A stretch of DNA of 64,000 nucleotides from CALAGB01 sp963728335. Its GTDB lineage: Bacteria > Chloroflexota > Chloroflexia > Thermomicrobiales > Thermomicrobiaceae. Positions 50,905-59,944 of this stretch are shown piece after piece. A program made the translations under genes and the position numbers. The DNA lies in contig CAVSJP010000002.1 of the NCBI GenBank assembly GCA_963728335.1, positions 1,240,001 through 1,304,000 on the forward strand, read 5' to 3'. The notes beneath the pieces were generated by a model. That model saw nothing but the letters and a program-made list of their open reading frames with translations, was not told the DNA's origin and made no database searches. Each line of letters starts with the position of its first letter. Positions within the stretch are counted from its first letter, which is position 1.

Positions 50905-51675
50905 TCACTCTCTCCCGCGGATTTTGTTGAGCTGGCCGAGATGCTCTCCGCGTGACCAGCGGAGCTTGGCGTCGCGAAATTCCTTGACCGCGCGTGGACC
51001 ATTGAACTCCAGCCCATCGGCAAATCCCCGCAGATTCTCCCAGCGAAAACCGCGTAGTTCGGCGTAGAACGGCTCGATCGCCGTTCCTTCGGTTTTGCGA
51101 GCGTCGACCGCGAGGAGGTATTCCAGCGCGAAGCGCACGGTGTAGGCGTCGGTCCAGTCCGCCCGGAAGAGCACGCGATGATCCTGGCCGAGGATATAGG
51201 TCATGTTGGGCAGACGTCCAAACGCCTCGTGCGCCGTTCCCTCCAGGTCGTCAACCAGGATCGGGCGGCGGCAGTTCCAGCGCTGCTTGAAGACGGTCGC
51301 CTGCTCCATCTTCTGCTCGAACGATGAATGATGCGGGTAGTTCTCGCCAGGATGCGCCTCGCGCACATAGAGGAAGACCGATTTCACGCCTCGGTCGGCA
51401 TAGGCGTTGGCGATCTCGTCCATGGATGGGCACGCCATCCCACAGTATGGTCAGGTGAGCGAACCGAACTCGATGACCGTCATCCCCTGTGACGTGAAGT
51501 CGCTGAGGCGCACGCGCTCGCCGGAATCAAGGTCCGTCAGCTCAGGATCGAGAGCCTTCTGTCCGACCTTGAGGTACTCCATGAACCGGCCGAAAGCCTC
51601 AACGTCATCCTCCGGCGGAAATACCGCGTAGTTATAGGCAACCGGGTCCATCTCCCCCTCTTCCTTTATTCTCAT
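50905..51675 (-). CDS. Probable selenoprotein: deiodinase-like redoxin with in-frame UGA (Sec75)
   Basis: One continuous frame of 257 codons is interrupted only by TGA at 51451-51453. ATG 51675 lies 5 nt after AGGTGG. Read as selenocysteine, residues 66-82 are 'TVIEFGSLTUPYCGMAC', a thioredoxin-fold U-x-x-C motif (U75, C78). After it come 'GVKSVFLYVREAHPGENYP', 'EQATVFKQRWNCRRPILVDDLEGTAHEAFG' and 'TYILGQDHRVLFRADW', the layout of bacterial iodothyronine-deiodinase/redoxin proteins, whose Cys or Sec form reads 'GS.T(C/U)P.'. No frameshift is needed to keep similarity on both sides. A hairpin of SECIS type follows the UGA. It is convergent with ccdA and lies in a thiol-redox neighbourhood. Substrate unknown; peroxide or thiol reduction is more likely than deiodination. 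If the host lacks SelA/SelB/SelC, this would be a pseudogene instead. Confidence 0.78.
51424..51440 (-). promoter_or_regulatory. Candidate bacterial SECIS hairpin
   Basis: On the minus strand GGATGG and CCATCC form a perfect 6-bp stem around the loop CGTGC. The stem begins 10 nt after the UGA and the loop spans 17-21 nt after it. The second loop base is G. Distance and loop G agree with the known rules for SelB-binding elements inside the coding sequence. Confidence 0.6.
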
Positions 51676-51700
51676 CAATCCCACCTCGCGACAGCGTGTG

Positions 51701-52801
51701 CTACGCGCGCAGTGCGGCGGTGTCGTCGATGATTTCGCCGTCGCGTAGCTCGATGATCCGGTCCGCCAGATCGATCAGGAGCGGGTCGTGTGTTGCCACG
51801 ATCGCGGTCACGCCCTCGCTCTTCACCAGTGCCCGGATCAGCGTCATGATTGTGCGTCCGGTGCCGGAGTCGAGCTGGCCCGTCGGCTCGTCAGCGATGA
51901 GCAGTCGCGGGCTGTTCGCAAGTGCCCGTGCGATCGCCACTCGCTGCTGCTCGCCGCCCGAGAGTTCGTGGGGACGGTGTTTTCCACGCTCTCCGAGTCC
52001 GACGAGTTCGAGCAGCACTCGTACGCGCTCATCTCGTTCGGCGACGTCGACATTCGCTAGCCGCAGCGGCACCTCGACGTTTTCCGCCGCGCTCAAGATC
52101 GGGATCAGCCCGAACGTCTGGAAGATGAAGCCAATCCGGTGACGTCGCAACCCCACGAGCTCCGATTCAGGCAGCGCGGTCACCTCAACACCGTCGATCC
52201 AGACGCGTCCTCCGCTTGGCCGGTCCAGCCCTCCAATGAGATTTAGCATGGTGGTTTTGCCTGAGCCGGAGCGTCCATGCACCGCGACGAGCTGCCCGCG
52301 GCCAACCTGCAGATTCGATGGCTTCAGCGCATGCACGACGGTCTCGCCGACGGGGTAGTCGCGCGCCAGTGCCTCGATCGCGACGATCGGATCGAGCACG
52401 GGCACGGACTGGCGTGTCCGGTCGACCCACACCTCAGCGGTTTCACGCGACCCTGCGCCGACGGCGAGCGCGGGCTCGGGCCGTCGTTCCGGCGCGGGCG
52501 GACGCCAGCGATCCGGCTTGTCCGGTTCTTCCGGCTCCTCCTGAGTCGAGGCGATCGGGCGTTCGGGTGGAGTCTGAACGCGCTTCTGCGGCGGACGCCA
52601 GCGAGGCGTCTCCGTCTCGTCCTCGTCCGCGACCGTGGCGGGTTCGCTGGCCTGCGGTGCCGGGTTAGTCCGGGGCTGTCGTTTGGGCGGGCGCCAGCGC
52701 TCGTCCTCGTCGCTGGCAGGCTTGAGCTCCGGCTTGAATGATTCGTCATCCGGCTGGGAACGTTGCTCCGGCGCGCGCCATCGCTGGTGGTCGTCGCTCA
52801 T
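51701..52801 (-). CDS. ABC exporter ATP-binding protein with RWRPP-repeat N-terminus
   Basis: A 366-residue ATPase, about 130 longer than usual. Residues 1-130 are disordered, Pro/Glu/Arg-rich, with four copies of RWR(A/P)P at 7-11, 35-39, 67-71 and 98-102, spaced 28-32 residues apart. The rest is a complete MacB/LolD-type domain: 'VHGRSGSGKTTMLNLIGGL', Q-loop 'FIFQTFGLIPIL', signature 'LSGGEQQRVAIARAL', 'LLIADEPTGQLDSGTG' and 'IVATHDPLLIDLAD'. Its ATG overlaps the stop of the other ATPase by 4 bases. It is the last gene of a four-gene exporter operon. The repeats could bind the membrane, the cell wall or a partner. Confidence 0.9.
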   Translation of the reverse strand: MSDDHQRWRAPEQRSQPDDESFKPELKPASDEDERWRPPKRQPRTNPAPQASEPATVADEDETETPRWRPPQKRVQTPPERPIASTQEEPEEPDKPDRWRPPAPERRPEPALAVGAGSRETAEVWVDRTRQSVPVLDPIVAIEALARDYPVGETVVHALKPSNLQVGRGQLVAVHGRSGSGKTTMLNLIGGLDRPSGGRVWIDGVEVTALPESELVGLRRHRIGFIFQTFGLIPILSAAENVEVPLRLANVDVAERDERVRVLLELVGLGERGKHRPHELSGGEQQRVAIARALANSPRLLIADEPTGQLDSGTGRTIMTLIRALVKSEGVTAIVATHDPLLIDLADRIIELRDGEIIDDTAALRA

Positions 52802-53766
52802 TCGTTATCCTTCCCGGCGCCGTTTTCCGGTTTGGCGCGATCGGGCCAGACGCCGATATGATCCGGCTCGAGTTCGAGCCGCACGCGGCGTTCGAGTTGC
52901 AAGGTGTCGACGTAGTTGACCGGTAACTGAAGGCGTCCAGCGCGATCGAGCACCGCGAACTCTTCGGCGATGACCTCGTGCTGGCCCTCCTCGCCCATCT
53001 CGGTCCGGCGCAGCGTCTCGGTGCTGGTCCGGCCGTCGCGAATCGCAATGGTTCTGTTGGCCTGCTCCGACACAAGCGGATCGTGGGTGACGACCACAAC
53101 CGTGACGTCGAGCTCGGTGCTGATCGACCTGAGCAGGGAGAAGATCTCGTGCGAGGTACTGGTATCGAGTTCGCCCGTCGGCTCGTCGGCCAGCAGCACC
53201 TCCGGCTGATTTGCCAGCGCGACGGCGATGGCGACGCGCTGCTGCTCGCCGCCTGAGAGCCGGTCGGGCTGGTGCCCGGCGCGGTCGGCCAGACCGACCA
53301 CGTCGAGTAGTTCAAGTGCGCGTTGGCGTCGCAGCGCGCGCGGCGACCCGTCCAGGATCATCGGCATCTCGACGTTCTCGAGCGCCGTCAAGTAGGGCAA
53401 TAGGTTGCGCGCCGTCTGTTGCCAGACGAATCCGACCACCTCACGACGGTACTGGACGCGGTCCTTGCTGGTCATGTTCAGCAGGTCGTACCCAGCCACG
53501 ACCGCCTTACCCGCCGAAGGGACATCGAGCCCTCCGAGGATGTTGAGCAATGTCGACTTGCCGCTGCCGGACGCTCCGATGATAGCGATGAGCTCGCCCC
53601 GGTTCACGATCAGGTCGAGCCCCTGCAGGGCCACGACCTCCAGGTCGGCGACCTTGTAGATCTTGACCAGGTTGTCGCAGATGATCTGCGATCCGGCTCC
53701 GAACTGCACCCGTTCCGTGCGCGCGGCTCGCTCGCGGAGCGTTTTGAAATCAACTGTGTCGGTCAT
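52798..53766 (-). CDS. ABC exporter ATP-binding protein with AbrB-like C-terminal domain
   Basis: A 322-residue ATPase. ATG 53766 follows GGGAGAAGA and overlaps the permease stop by 4 bases. Walker A 'IGASGSGKSTL' (63-73), Q-loop Gln116-Gln117 in 'VWQQTARNLLPYL', signature 'LSGGEQQRVAIAVAL' (170-184), Walker B 'LLADEPTGELD' and switch His228 are all present. The signature-following 'AVALAN' differs from the usual 'ARALA'. After residue 260, 'EEFAVLDRAGRLQLP...LERRVRLELEPDHIGVWP' (269-307) has the shape of an AbrB/SpoVT/MazE swapped-hairpin domain, rarely seen on an ABC ATPase. It could dimerise or sense DNA or nucleotide. The two different ATPases may form a heterodimer. Confidence 0.88.
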   Translation of the reverse strand: MTDTVDFKTLRERAARTERVQFGAGSQIICDNLVKIYKVADLEVVALQGLDLIVNRGELIAIIGASGSGKSTLLNILGGLDVPSAGKAVVAGYDLLNMTSKDRVQYRREVVGFVWQQTARNLLPYLTALENVEMPMILDGSPRALRRQRALELLDVVGLADRAGHQPDRLSGGEQQRVAIAVALANQPEVLLADEPTGELDTSTSHEIFSLLRSISTELDVTVVVVTHDPLVSEQANRTIAIRDGRTSTETLRRTEMGEEGQHEVIAEEFAVLDRAGRLQLPVNYVDTLQLERRVRLELEPDHIGVWPDRAKPENGAGKDNE

Positions 53767-56606
53767 TCTTCTCCCATTCTTAGAACTCCGCTGACGTTCG
53801 CTCGCTGGACCGACGCACTGACGATGGCGATCGCGATGGCAACCGAGAGGATGATCCCCGCGATTAGCAAGGTAATCGTGAACCAATCGGTGACCAGAGC
53901 GACCGGCACGTCCGGCCCGGTGAAGGCCGTCAGGTCAAGGCCAGGCTTGATCAGTCGAGTAACGCCGATGCCGAGCGCCGTGCCCACGATCAGCGCCAGA
54001 ACGACTGGCGGCGCCTGTTCCGTGATCGTCAGGAGGAGCACCTGACGACTCGTGAGCCCCAGGGTCCGCAGGTAGGTCAGATCGCGAATACGAGTGCGAC
54101 TCGTCAGGGCCAGCGCGATGATAACCGCGAGTGCCGAATAGGCGGCCGAGAGCAGGATGCCGATCTCAAATCCACGCGCCGCGCCGGAGATGAGCGGTGA
54201 GTCATGGACAGAAGCGTAGGTATCGGCACGCGATTTCATGGTGACCGGCGCATACTGGTCGTCGATCGCTTTGTTGATCGCCGGCTTGGCACTGGCGGGT
54301 GCCTTGACGAACATCGTCGTCGGCTCGATATTGCGCGCTCCGAGCGCGGCTTGCAGGCTGGCCAGCGGCACGATGGCGAAGGCTTGGCCGGTTGTCAGTC
54401 CCGAGAAGCGATCGAGCGTTCCTCGTACCACGAACGAGACTGGCTGATGACTGAACTCGATCGAGAAGACCGATCCGGTCTTGGGCGCTCCTCCCGTGAC
54501 CCAGTTGCTCGAGACGATGGTCGGAATTGGGGCCTTCGCCGTGCCGGTCTCAGGAGTTGATGGCTGCACCAGCATGTCACCACCGAATTTGGGGTCGGTC
54601 GGCGACCCGGCGACAACCTTCTCGTAGGCCGTTGTGTCGATCGCCAGCATGTTGACGGTGCCGAACATCGGCTGGTCGGACGACAGGAGCAGGCTCGGCT
54701 CCAGCGCTGCCTGCGCCGTTGCCTGGACCGATGGAACGCTGTCGAGGGTGAAACCGGTGGGGAGCGGTCCAACTGCGACCGAATCGATCCGGTAGTCCGC
54801 GCCGACCGTCTGCCACGCGGTCTTGACCTGGCCCACGTCGATGCTGTGCATCAGGACGGACGAGAAGACGCTGATCGCGATCGAGAGCAAGATGACCAGC
54901 AACGGCACGGTTGCGGCGGCCGATTGTCGCGCGACCCGCCGGAAGCCGAGAAACGGAACCAGGTCCGAGCGGTACGACGCGTTCCAGGCCAGGAGTCGTA
55001 TCGGCAATGTGTAGAGGCGCAGGACGATCAGCCCGGTGGCCAGCCCCAACAGGACCGGTACGGCGGCAAGATAGGGATCGAAACCGCCCGACGCGGCTGT
55101 CGCGCTATCACCAGCCAGGCCGCGCCGCCGCAGTAGGTAGATGCCGAGCACCGCGACCACGACGACGAAGATCTCGAGCGCAAGACGCCGTATGGAGACC
55201 TTCCGTACCGGGACGTCCGGCCGCTCGAACGCTCCCAGATTCCGGCGTGCCAGTGGCCAGAGACCAACGATTAGCAGCAAAACCGTGACCAAAACGATTC
55301 CCCCGGCCGCGTAGAGCGAGAAGATGTTGGGGCGGGAATGGACGAGCAGTGTGGCCAGTGCCAGCCCCACCAGCGCGACGGGGAGGCCGAGAACGAGTCC
55401 CTCGACGGCCTGCGTGCCCAGGATCTGCCACGACGATGCGCCTCGGCCCCGCATCAGCAGGATCGATTCACGCCGGTTTTCGGCGATGAAGGCCGCGACC
55501 AGACCGATTGTCGCCAGGGCGATGAAGAGGAGGCCGATGACACCCAGCGATAGGATCGAGGTCATCAGGCGCTGCTGCCGCAGGAACTGGCTCAGGATCT
55601 TCGAAAGCTGGGATGAGACCGAGGTTGCCGTCGGCGGGCCGGAGAAGAGCGAACCATACTGAGAATCGAGCCGCCGCATGTCGGGGGCGAGTGTATCGAC
55701 TTTGCCCGCGTCGAACAGGCTCGGGTTGACGTAATAGCGGAAGCTATAGCTGAGCAAGCCGGGAGCCGTGTCTTTCAAGATGTCGCTGTACGCGTCGGGC
55801 GCGAAGATACCGGTCGCAAAGACCTTGGTCGAGTTCCCGTCGTCCTCAATAGCTGGTTGGTCAATCGCGGGGATGCTGTACCAGTAATCGTCGTCCGGGT
55901 TGGGAACCGTCAGGACTCCGACGATGTGGAGCGCGACGTCGTGCGGAAACGCGCCACTCCGCTGCCGGGCGAGCGGGTCGCTCGAGTCCGCCTGGAGGGG
56001 GATGGTGTCGCCCAATTTGACCTTGAGGGCGTCGATCGTGGATTGCGACAGCGCGATTTCGATCACCGGCAGGGTTGCCGGTTCGTTCCCGGTCGTGGTG
56101 AAGGTGTCGGCGGTGTGAGCCGGCATCCGGCCCTGCGTCAGTGACATGTGCGAGTCGATCTGACTCATATAACGCATTGTCACGTAGCGGAGGAAGGGCG
56201 TCGTCGCGCCGTCGATAAATTGATAGCGAGCCGCGTCGACCACATATGTGTGATGGCCGATAACCGACTGAATCGACGGTGCGAGGCTCTGCTGGAACTG
56301 CACGGCTGCTGTCTCGACTGGCGCGAAGACGTCGTTCGCCGGGCCGGGATTGATGCGATCGCCGCGCGTCATGACCAGGTTGCGCTCGTAGACTCGCCCC
56401 TGACTGACGGCATAGCGGATGCCTCGGTCCGACACCTGATTGTAAAGACGCGGAACGGCGGCAAAGATCAACGTGGTTACGAGAACCATTGCCATCAGCG
56501 CGCCGGCCTGCGGCCGTTCCACGCGCAGTCGTCGCAGAACCGCGGTCACCAGTTGTGGTGAGGTCCGGAAACGCTGCCCCTGGGGCTTGGCTGCCACGCG
56601 TGCCAT
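53763..56606 (-). CDS. Giant FtsX-type ABC exporter permease (second)
   Basis: A 947-residue permease with two FtsX cores. ATG 56606 follows GAGGAAT and lies 2 bases after the first permease stop. Helix 1 ('AGALMAMVLVTTLIFAAVPRLYNQV') leads to an exported domain of about 280 residues. FtsX core 1 follows ('SILSLGVIGLLFIALATIGLVAAFIAENRRESILLMRGRGAS'), then middle helices, a second exported domain (about 600-790), and core 2 ('TSRTRIRDLTYLRTLGLTSRQVLLL', ending 'SVQRANVSGVLRMGEE'). The RxxE/LRxLG gate loops are intact. It pairs with the 1,111-residue permease as a probable heterodimer, driven by the two ATPases downstream. The substrate is probably a lipid, lipoprotein or peptide. Confidence 0.9.
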   Translation of the reverse strand: MARVAAKPQGQRFRTSPQLVTAVLRRLRVERPQAGALMAMVLVTTLIFAAVPRLYNQVSDRGIRYAVSQGRVYERNLVMTRGDRINPGPANDVFAPVETAAVQFQQSLAPSIQSVIGHHTYVVDAARYQFIDGATTPFLRYVTMRYMSQIDSHMSLTQGRMPAHTADTFTTTGNEPATLPVIEIALSQSTIDALKVKLGDTIPLQADSSDPLARQRSGAFPHDVALHIVGVLTVPNPDDDYWYSIPAIDQPAIEDDGNSTKVFATGIFAPDAYSDILKDTAPGLLSYSFRYYVNPSLFDAGKVDTLAPDMRRLDSQYGSLFSGPPTATSVSSQLSKILSQFLRQQRLMTSILSLGVIGLLFIALATIGLVAAFIAENRRESILLMRGRGASSWQILGTQAVEGLVLGLPVALVGLALATLLVHSRPNIFSLYAAGGIVLVTVLLLIVGLWPLARRNLGAFERPDVPVRKVSIRRLALEIFVVVVAVLGIYLLRRRGLAGDSATAASGGFDPYLAAVPVLLGLATGLIVLRLYTLPIRLLAWNASYRSDLVPFLGFRRVARQSAAATVPLLVILLSIAISVFSSVLMHSIDVGQVKTAWQTVGADYRIDSVAVGPLPTGFTLDSVPSVQATAQAALEPSLLLSSDQPMFGTVNMLAIDTTAYEKVVAGSPTDPKFGGDMLVQPSTPETGTAKAPIPTIVSSNWVTGGAPKTGSVFSIEFSHQPVSFVVRGTLDRFSGLTTGQAFAIVPLASLQAALGARNIEPTTMFVKAPASAKPAINKAIDDQYAPVTMKSRADTYASVHDSPLISGAARGFEIGILLSAAYSALAVIIALALTSRTRIRDLTYLRTLGLTSRQVLLLTITEQAPPVVLALIVGTALGIGVTRLIKPGLDLTAFTGPDVPVALVTDWFTITLLIAGIILSVAIAIAIVSASVQRANVSGVLRMGEE

Positions 56607-56608
56607 TG

Positions 56609-59600
56609 CTATTCCTCGCCCAATCTAAGTGACGAGCCAAGCCCGACGCGCCGGAGCATCGTCGCCAGCACCAGCACGACCACGGCAAGCGCCACGACGC
56701 TCGTTCCTTCCAGGATGGCGATCGAGCGCCACGGGACCACCACGATGATGCCCGGCACCGTCTGCACTGCCGCTTGCGTGAGCGAGACGAGTGGCAGGAT
56801 GAAGTAGGCGAGGAGCAGACCGAGCAGCGTTCCACTGAGCATGCTAAAGAAGACCAGCAGCCCGTTCTCGAGTGTCAGCCAGCTCGAAAGTTGCCTGGTC
56901 GAGAGGCCCAGCGCGCGGAGAAGCGCGAACTCGGTCAGGCGCTCGCGCGCCGAGACCGCCGAGCTGACCGCGAATCCGATCGCCGCGAAGAGAGCCGCCG
57001 CTACGAAGCCGAGTGACAGGGCGCCGATGATGCCGAGTGCGACCGGGTCGGTGCGCAGTGTCAAGGTCCGATCGGAGCGCGTGGTGATCTTCGGCGTTGA
57101 GTAGGGTGGCAGCTTGAGCGTCGTTGCGACCGCGTCTGCCCGCCCTCCGGCCGCCGAAAGCCACCATTCGTCCGACTCCAGCAGTCGCTGATTCTGCTCG
57201 TACTGCTGAATCGCCAACGTCGGAAAGTCGACCACGATCGACGGGCGAGCCGGATCGAGTGTGGGGAAGGTCTTGACCCGCCCGGTGATCTTCACCTGGC
57301 GCCGTACTCCGGCGAGATCAAGCGAGAGCGTGTCACCGACCTTCGACTCAGTCCGCTGTAAGAAGGAGTCGTTGACAACGGCAACCATGTCTGGGGACGG
57401 ACGGGCGCCGGATGGGCGTAGGCTGAACGTGATCGGAAAGATGCCGTTTCCACGTGCGGCCCCGGCGTTGAACTTGACCGCGAATCCGCCCGGATTCGAC
57501 GTGCCGTTCGATTGGATCTCCGGCGCGACGAGCAGGCCGGTTGTGTCGCTGCTCCAGCCGAACTTCGACCAGTCGATCGTCAGCGGTGACCAGTTATTGC
57601 CGTCGAGCGCTGCGTTCGCCGCGACGTCCTGAAGCGTGAAGGTCCCGGTTCGTGCGATCCCGGACAGCGGGATCACGCCAAACTCAAACGAGATGAGCTT
57701 CAGCGGATAGAGCGGCTGGGCGATCTTTCCGTTATTCATACGATACGCCAGAGGAACGATCAAGCGTTGGGTTTGGCCGGTCGCATCGATGCGACCTCCA
57801 GTGAGCCGGTAGATCATCCCACTCGCATCCTCGACGACCAGGTCAATGGTTGGAGCGATATCGCTGCCGCGTCTCCCGGTCTGCGTATTGGCCGGCAGCG
57901 GATCGAGCGCGACCACGACGTCGAATGCCAGCTGCTGAGGTGTTCCTGGAATGTCGACCGACGGCGGCTTCGGCCGCTGGTCGGATAGCCCCTTCATCAG
58001 CGAGTTCAGATTCTGGTTGGAGAGATCGGACCGAAACGCGACGATTGACGGTGCCTGTGCCGCGTCGATCGCCAGGATCGAGCCGTCTCCGGCGGACCGG
58101 GAGACGTCGAATGTGTCCCGGCTCGTCGGCATGGTCGCCTGGACGCCCGCAATCTGCTGCTGCGCCTGAGCGAGATCGAACTGGGGAATCGCCGAGCCGA
58201 TGCGGATGTCGGGACTGAGCCGGATATCGGCGCCAATCTGGTAGTTCGCCTGGTCCTTCTGCGACAGTTCCCAGGTCGAGCCGTACGACAAGGCGAACAT
58301 TCCGATGGCCATGGCGATCATCAGGAGCAAGGCCGAGCGAGCGTAGCGCAGCGGACGACGCGACACCTGCCAGGCACCGAGCGCCGCGACCAGCCCTCGC
58401 TGGCGTGCGGCGACGCGGTCGATGATTCGCGCCAACAGCGGCACGATGCGCAGCGCGATGATGGCCCCGGCGATGAGCCCGATGGCGGGCGCCGCCACCA
58501 GGAACGGGTCGATGCCGAGCTTTCCTTGTACGGTCTGCGTGATCGGGCCGCGATAGCGGCTGAGTTGCCAGTATGCGAGCCCGGCGACCGCGAGAAGCAG
58601 GATGTCGATGCCGGCCTGCTGGGCCAGCCCCTGTGATCCCTCGCGCCCGCGCGCCGCGCGCGCCTGCACGAAGGTGCGGGCCGACTGCAGCATCGGAACG
58701 CCGAGCGCCATCACGCAGCCGAACGCCGAAACGAACGCGAGGGCGTAGGCGTCACGCGAGACTTCAGGGTTGACGGGGAGCGCGATCGACGCCAGTGGCC
58801 CGATGTGATTGAAGATGCGCAACGAGAGGGCGGCCAGCCATGGTCCCGCAAGCGCGGCCGGCAGGGCAAGGATGAGCGCTTCCATAACTGCCATGGTGAC
58901 GATTTGCCCGGTGCTGGCGCCTCGCGAATGGAGCAGCCCCGTCTCCACGCGGCGCTGGTCGACCAAAAGGTTCGACGTGAGCAGGAGCGCGTAGCCAGCC
59001 AGAATGGCCAGCTGCACAGTCACGATCAGGACGCCGGAGCGCGTTACCAGCAGCGACTTCTGAGCGGTGCGAAGAATCCGGTTCAGCGAAGTCGAGACCT
59101 GAAATTGGTCGTTGGCATCGCGCCGGAAGTTGAGGCGCGCCTGCAGGTTCTCGATGCCGCTAATCAGGCGAGAGACCTCCGACACGTTCAAATTGTCGAA
59201 GATTGGGTAGACGCGCCAGAAGACCTGTGCGGCGAGACCGCCCTGATGAGCGAAGAAACTGTCGGCGGTTGTTACGAACGGACCGTAGGTGACGAACGAC
59301 GCCCCGGTTTCGATGCCGTGGGTATCCAGTGTGTCATTCCACCAGTAGGGATCGGTCGCGTCATTGATCCGATAGACCCCCACGACCTGCACAGTCACCG
59401 TGAAGGTCTCGAGACGGCGACTCTGGAGCGAGAAGGTACTGCCAGGATGCAGTTTGAGCAGGTTGGCCGTCTGTTCGGGGATGGCGGCCTCAACTGGCGC
59501 GTTGGCGTCGGTCGTCGACGGCCAGTTGCCGGAAATCAGCGAAGCGTGCTGTTCGATGTTCTGGAAGAAGGCGAAGACGGCCAGGTTCTTGACCCCTTCG

Positions 59601-59944
59601 GCCGGCTGATCCGGGAGAGCGAAGGACTCTGATCGGCCGGTACGGGCGATTGACCCTCCGGTGGTGGCAAAGGCGCCGGGGACGTTGTCGCTGACGATCT
59701 TGTTGACCGACGGATATTCGCCGTTGGCGGAGAAAATCGAGATCTGGACGTTGGCGTCGGTTGCAGGCGCGTCGTGAAGGGTGCGGCGCAGGCCGCTGAG
59801 CGTGACGGCCCCGGCGTAGATTGGCCCGGCCGAGAGCAGGGTTGTCGCGAGCAAGATGGTGAGCATCGCTGCGCCGAGAATCGGCCAGTTTGCCTGAGCA
59901 CGTCTGAGAATGACCCGCCAGGCCGCGGCAACCATTGCCGTCAT
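56609..59944 (-). CDS. Giant FtsX-type ABC exporter permease (first)
   Basis: A 1,111-residue permease, first gene of a four-gene operon. ATG 59944 lies 7 nt after GGAG. Helix 1 ('LGAAMLTILLATTLLSAGPIYAGAV') is followed by an exported domain to about residue 300. FtsX core 1 comes next ('LLLTSNLLVDQRRVETGLLHSRGASTGQIVTM'), then middle helices, a second exported domain (about 560-960) and core 2 ('SAVSARERLTEFALLRALGLSTRQLSSWL', end 'MLRRVGLGSSLRLGEE'). 'LLRALGLS' and 'LLHSRGAS' are FtsX coupling loops. It shares design and C-terminal 'R-x-GEE' with the next gene, suggesting duplication. No frameshift is seen in 3.3 kb, unlike the permease at 3.3-6.3 kb. Confidence 0.9.
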   Translation of the reverse strand: MTAMVAAAWRVILRRAQANWPILGAAMLTILLATTLLSAGPIYAGAVTLSGLRRTLHDAPATDANVQISIFSANGEYPSVNKIVSDNVPGAFATTGGSIARTGRSESFALPDQPAEGVKNLAVFAFFQNIEQHASLISGNWPSTTDANAPVEAAIPEQTANLLKLHPGSTFSLQSRRLETFTVTVQVVGVYRINDATDPYWWNDTLDTHGIETGASFVTYGPFVTTADSFFAHQGGLAAQVFWRVYPIFDNLNVSEVSRLISGIENLQARLNFRRDANDQFQVSTSLNRILRTAQKSLLVTRSGVLIVTVQLAILAGYALLLTSNLLVDQRRVETGLLHSRGASTGQIVTMAVMEALILALPAALAGPWLAALSLRIFNHIGPLASIALPVNPEVSRDAYALAFVSAFGCVMALGVPMLQSARTFVQARAARGREGSQGLAQQAGIDILLLAVAGLAYWQLSRYRGPITQTVQGKLGIDPFLVAAPAIGLIAGAIIALRIVPLLARIIDRVAARQRGLVAALGAWQVSRRPLRYARSALLLMIAMAIGMFALSYGSTWELSQKDQANYQIGADIRLSPDIRIGSAIPQFDLAQAQQQIAGVQATMPTSRDTFDVSRSAGDGSILAIDAAQAPSIVAFRSDLSNQNLNSLMKGLSDQRPKPPSVDIPGTPQQLAFDVVVALDPLPANTQTGRRGSDIAPTIDLVVEDASGMIYRLTGGRIDATGQTQRLIVPLAYRMNNGKIAQPLYPLKLISFEFGVIPLSGIARTGTFTLQDVAANAALDGNNWSPLTIDWSKFGWSSDTTGLLVAPEIQSNGTSNPGGFAVKFNAGAARGNGIFPITFSLRPSGARPSPDMVAVVNDSFLQRTESKVGDTLSLDLAGVRRQVKITGRVKTFPTLDPARPSIVVDFPTLAIQQYEQNQRLLESDEWWLSAAGGRADAVATTLKLPPYSTPKITTRSDRTLTLRTDPVALGIIGALSLGFVAAALFAAIGFAVSSAVSARERLTEFALLRALGLSTRQLSSWLTLENGLLVFFSMLSGTLLGLLLAYFILPLVSLTQAAVQTVPGIIVVVPWRSIAILEGTSVVALAVVVLVLATMLRRVGLGSSLRLGEE

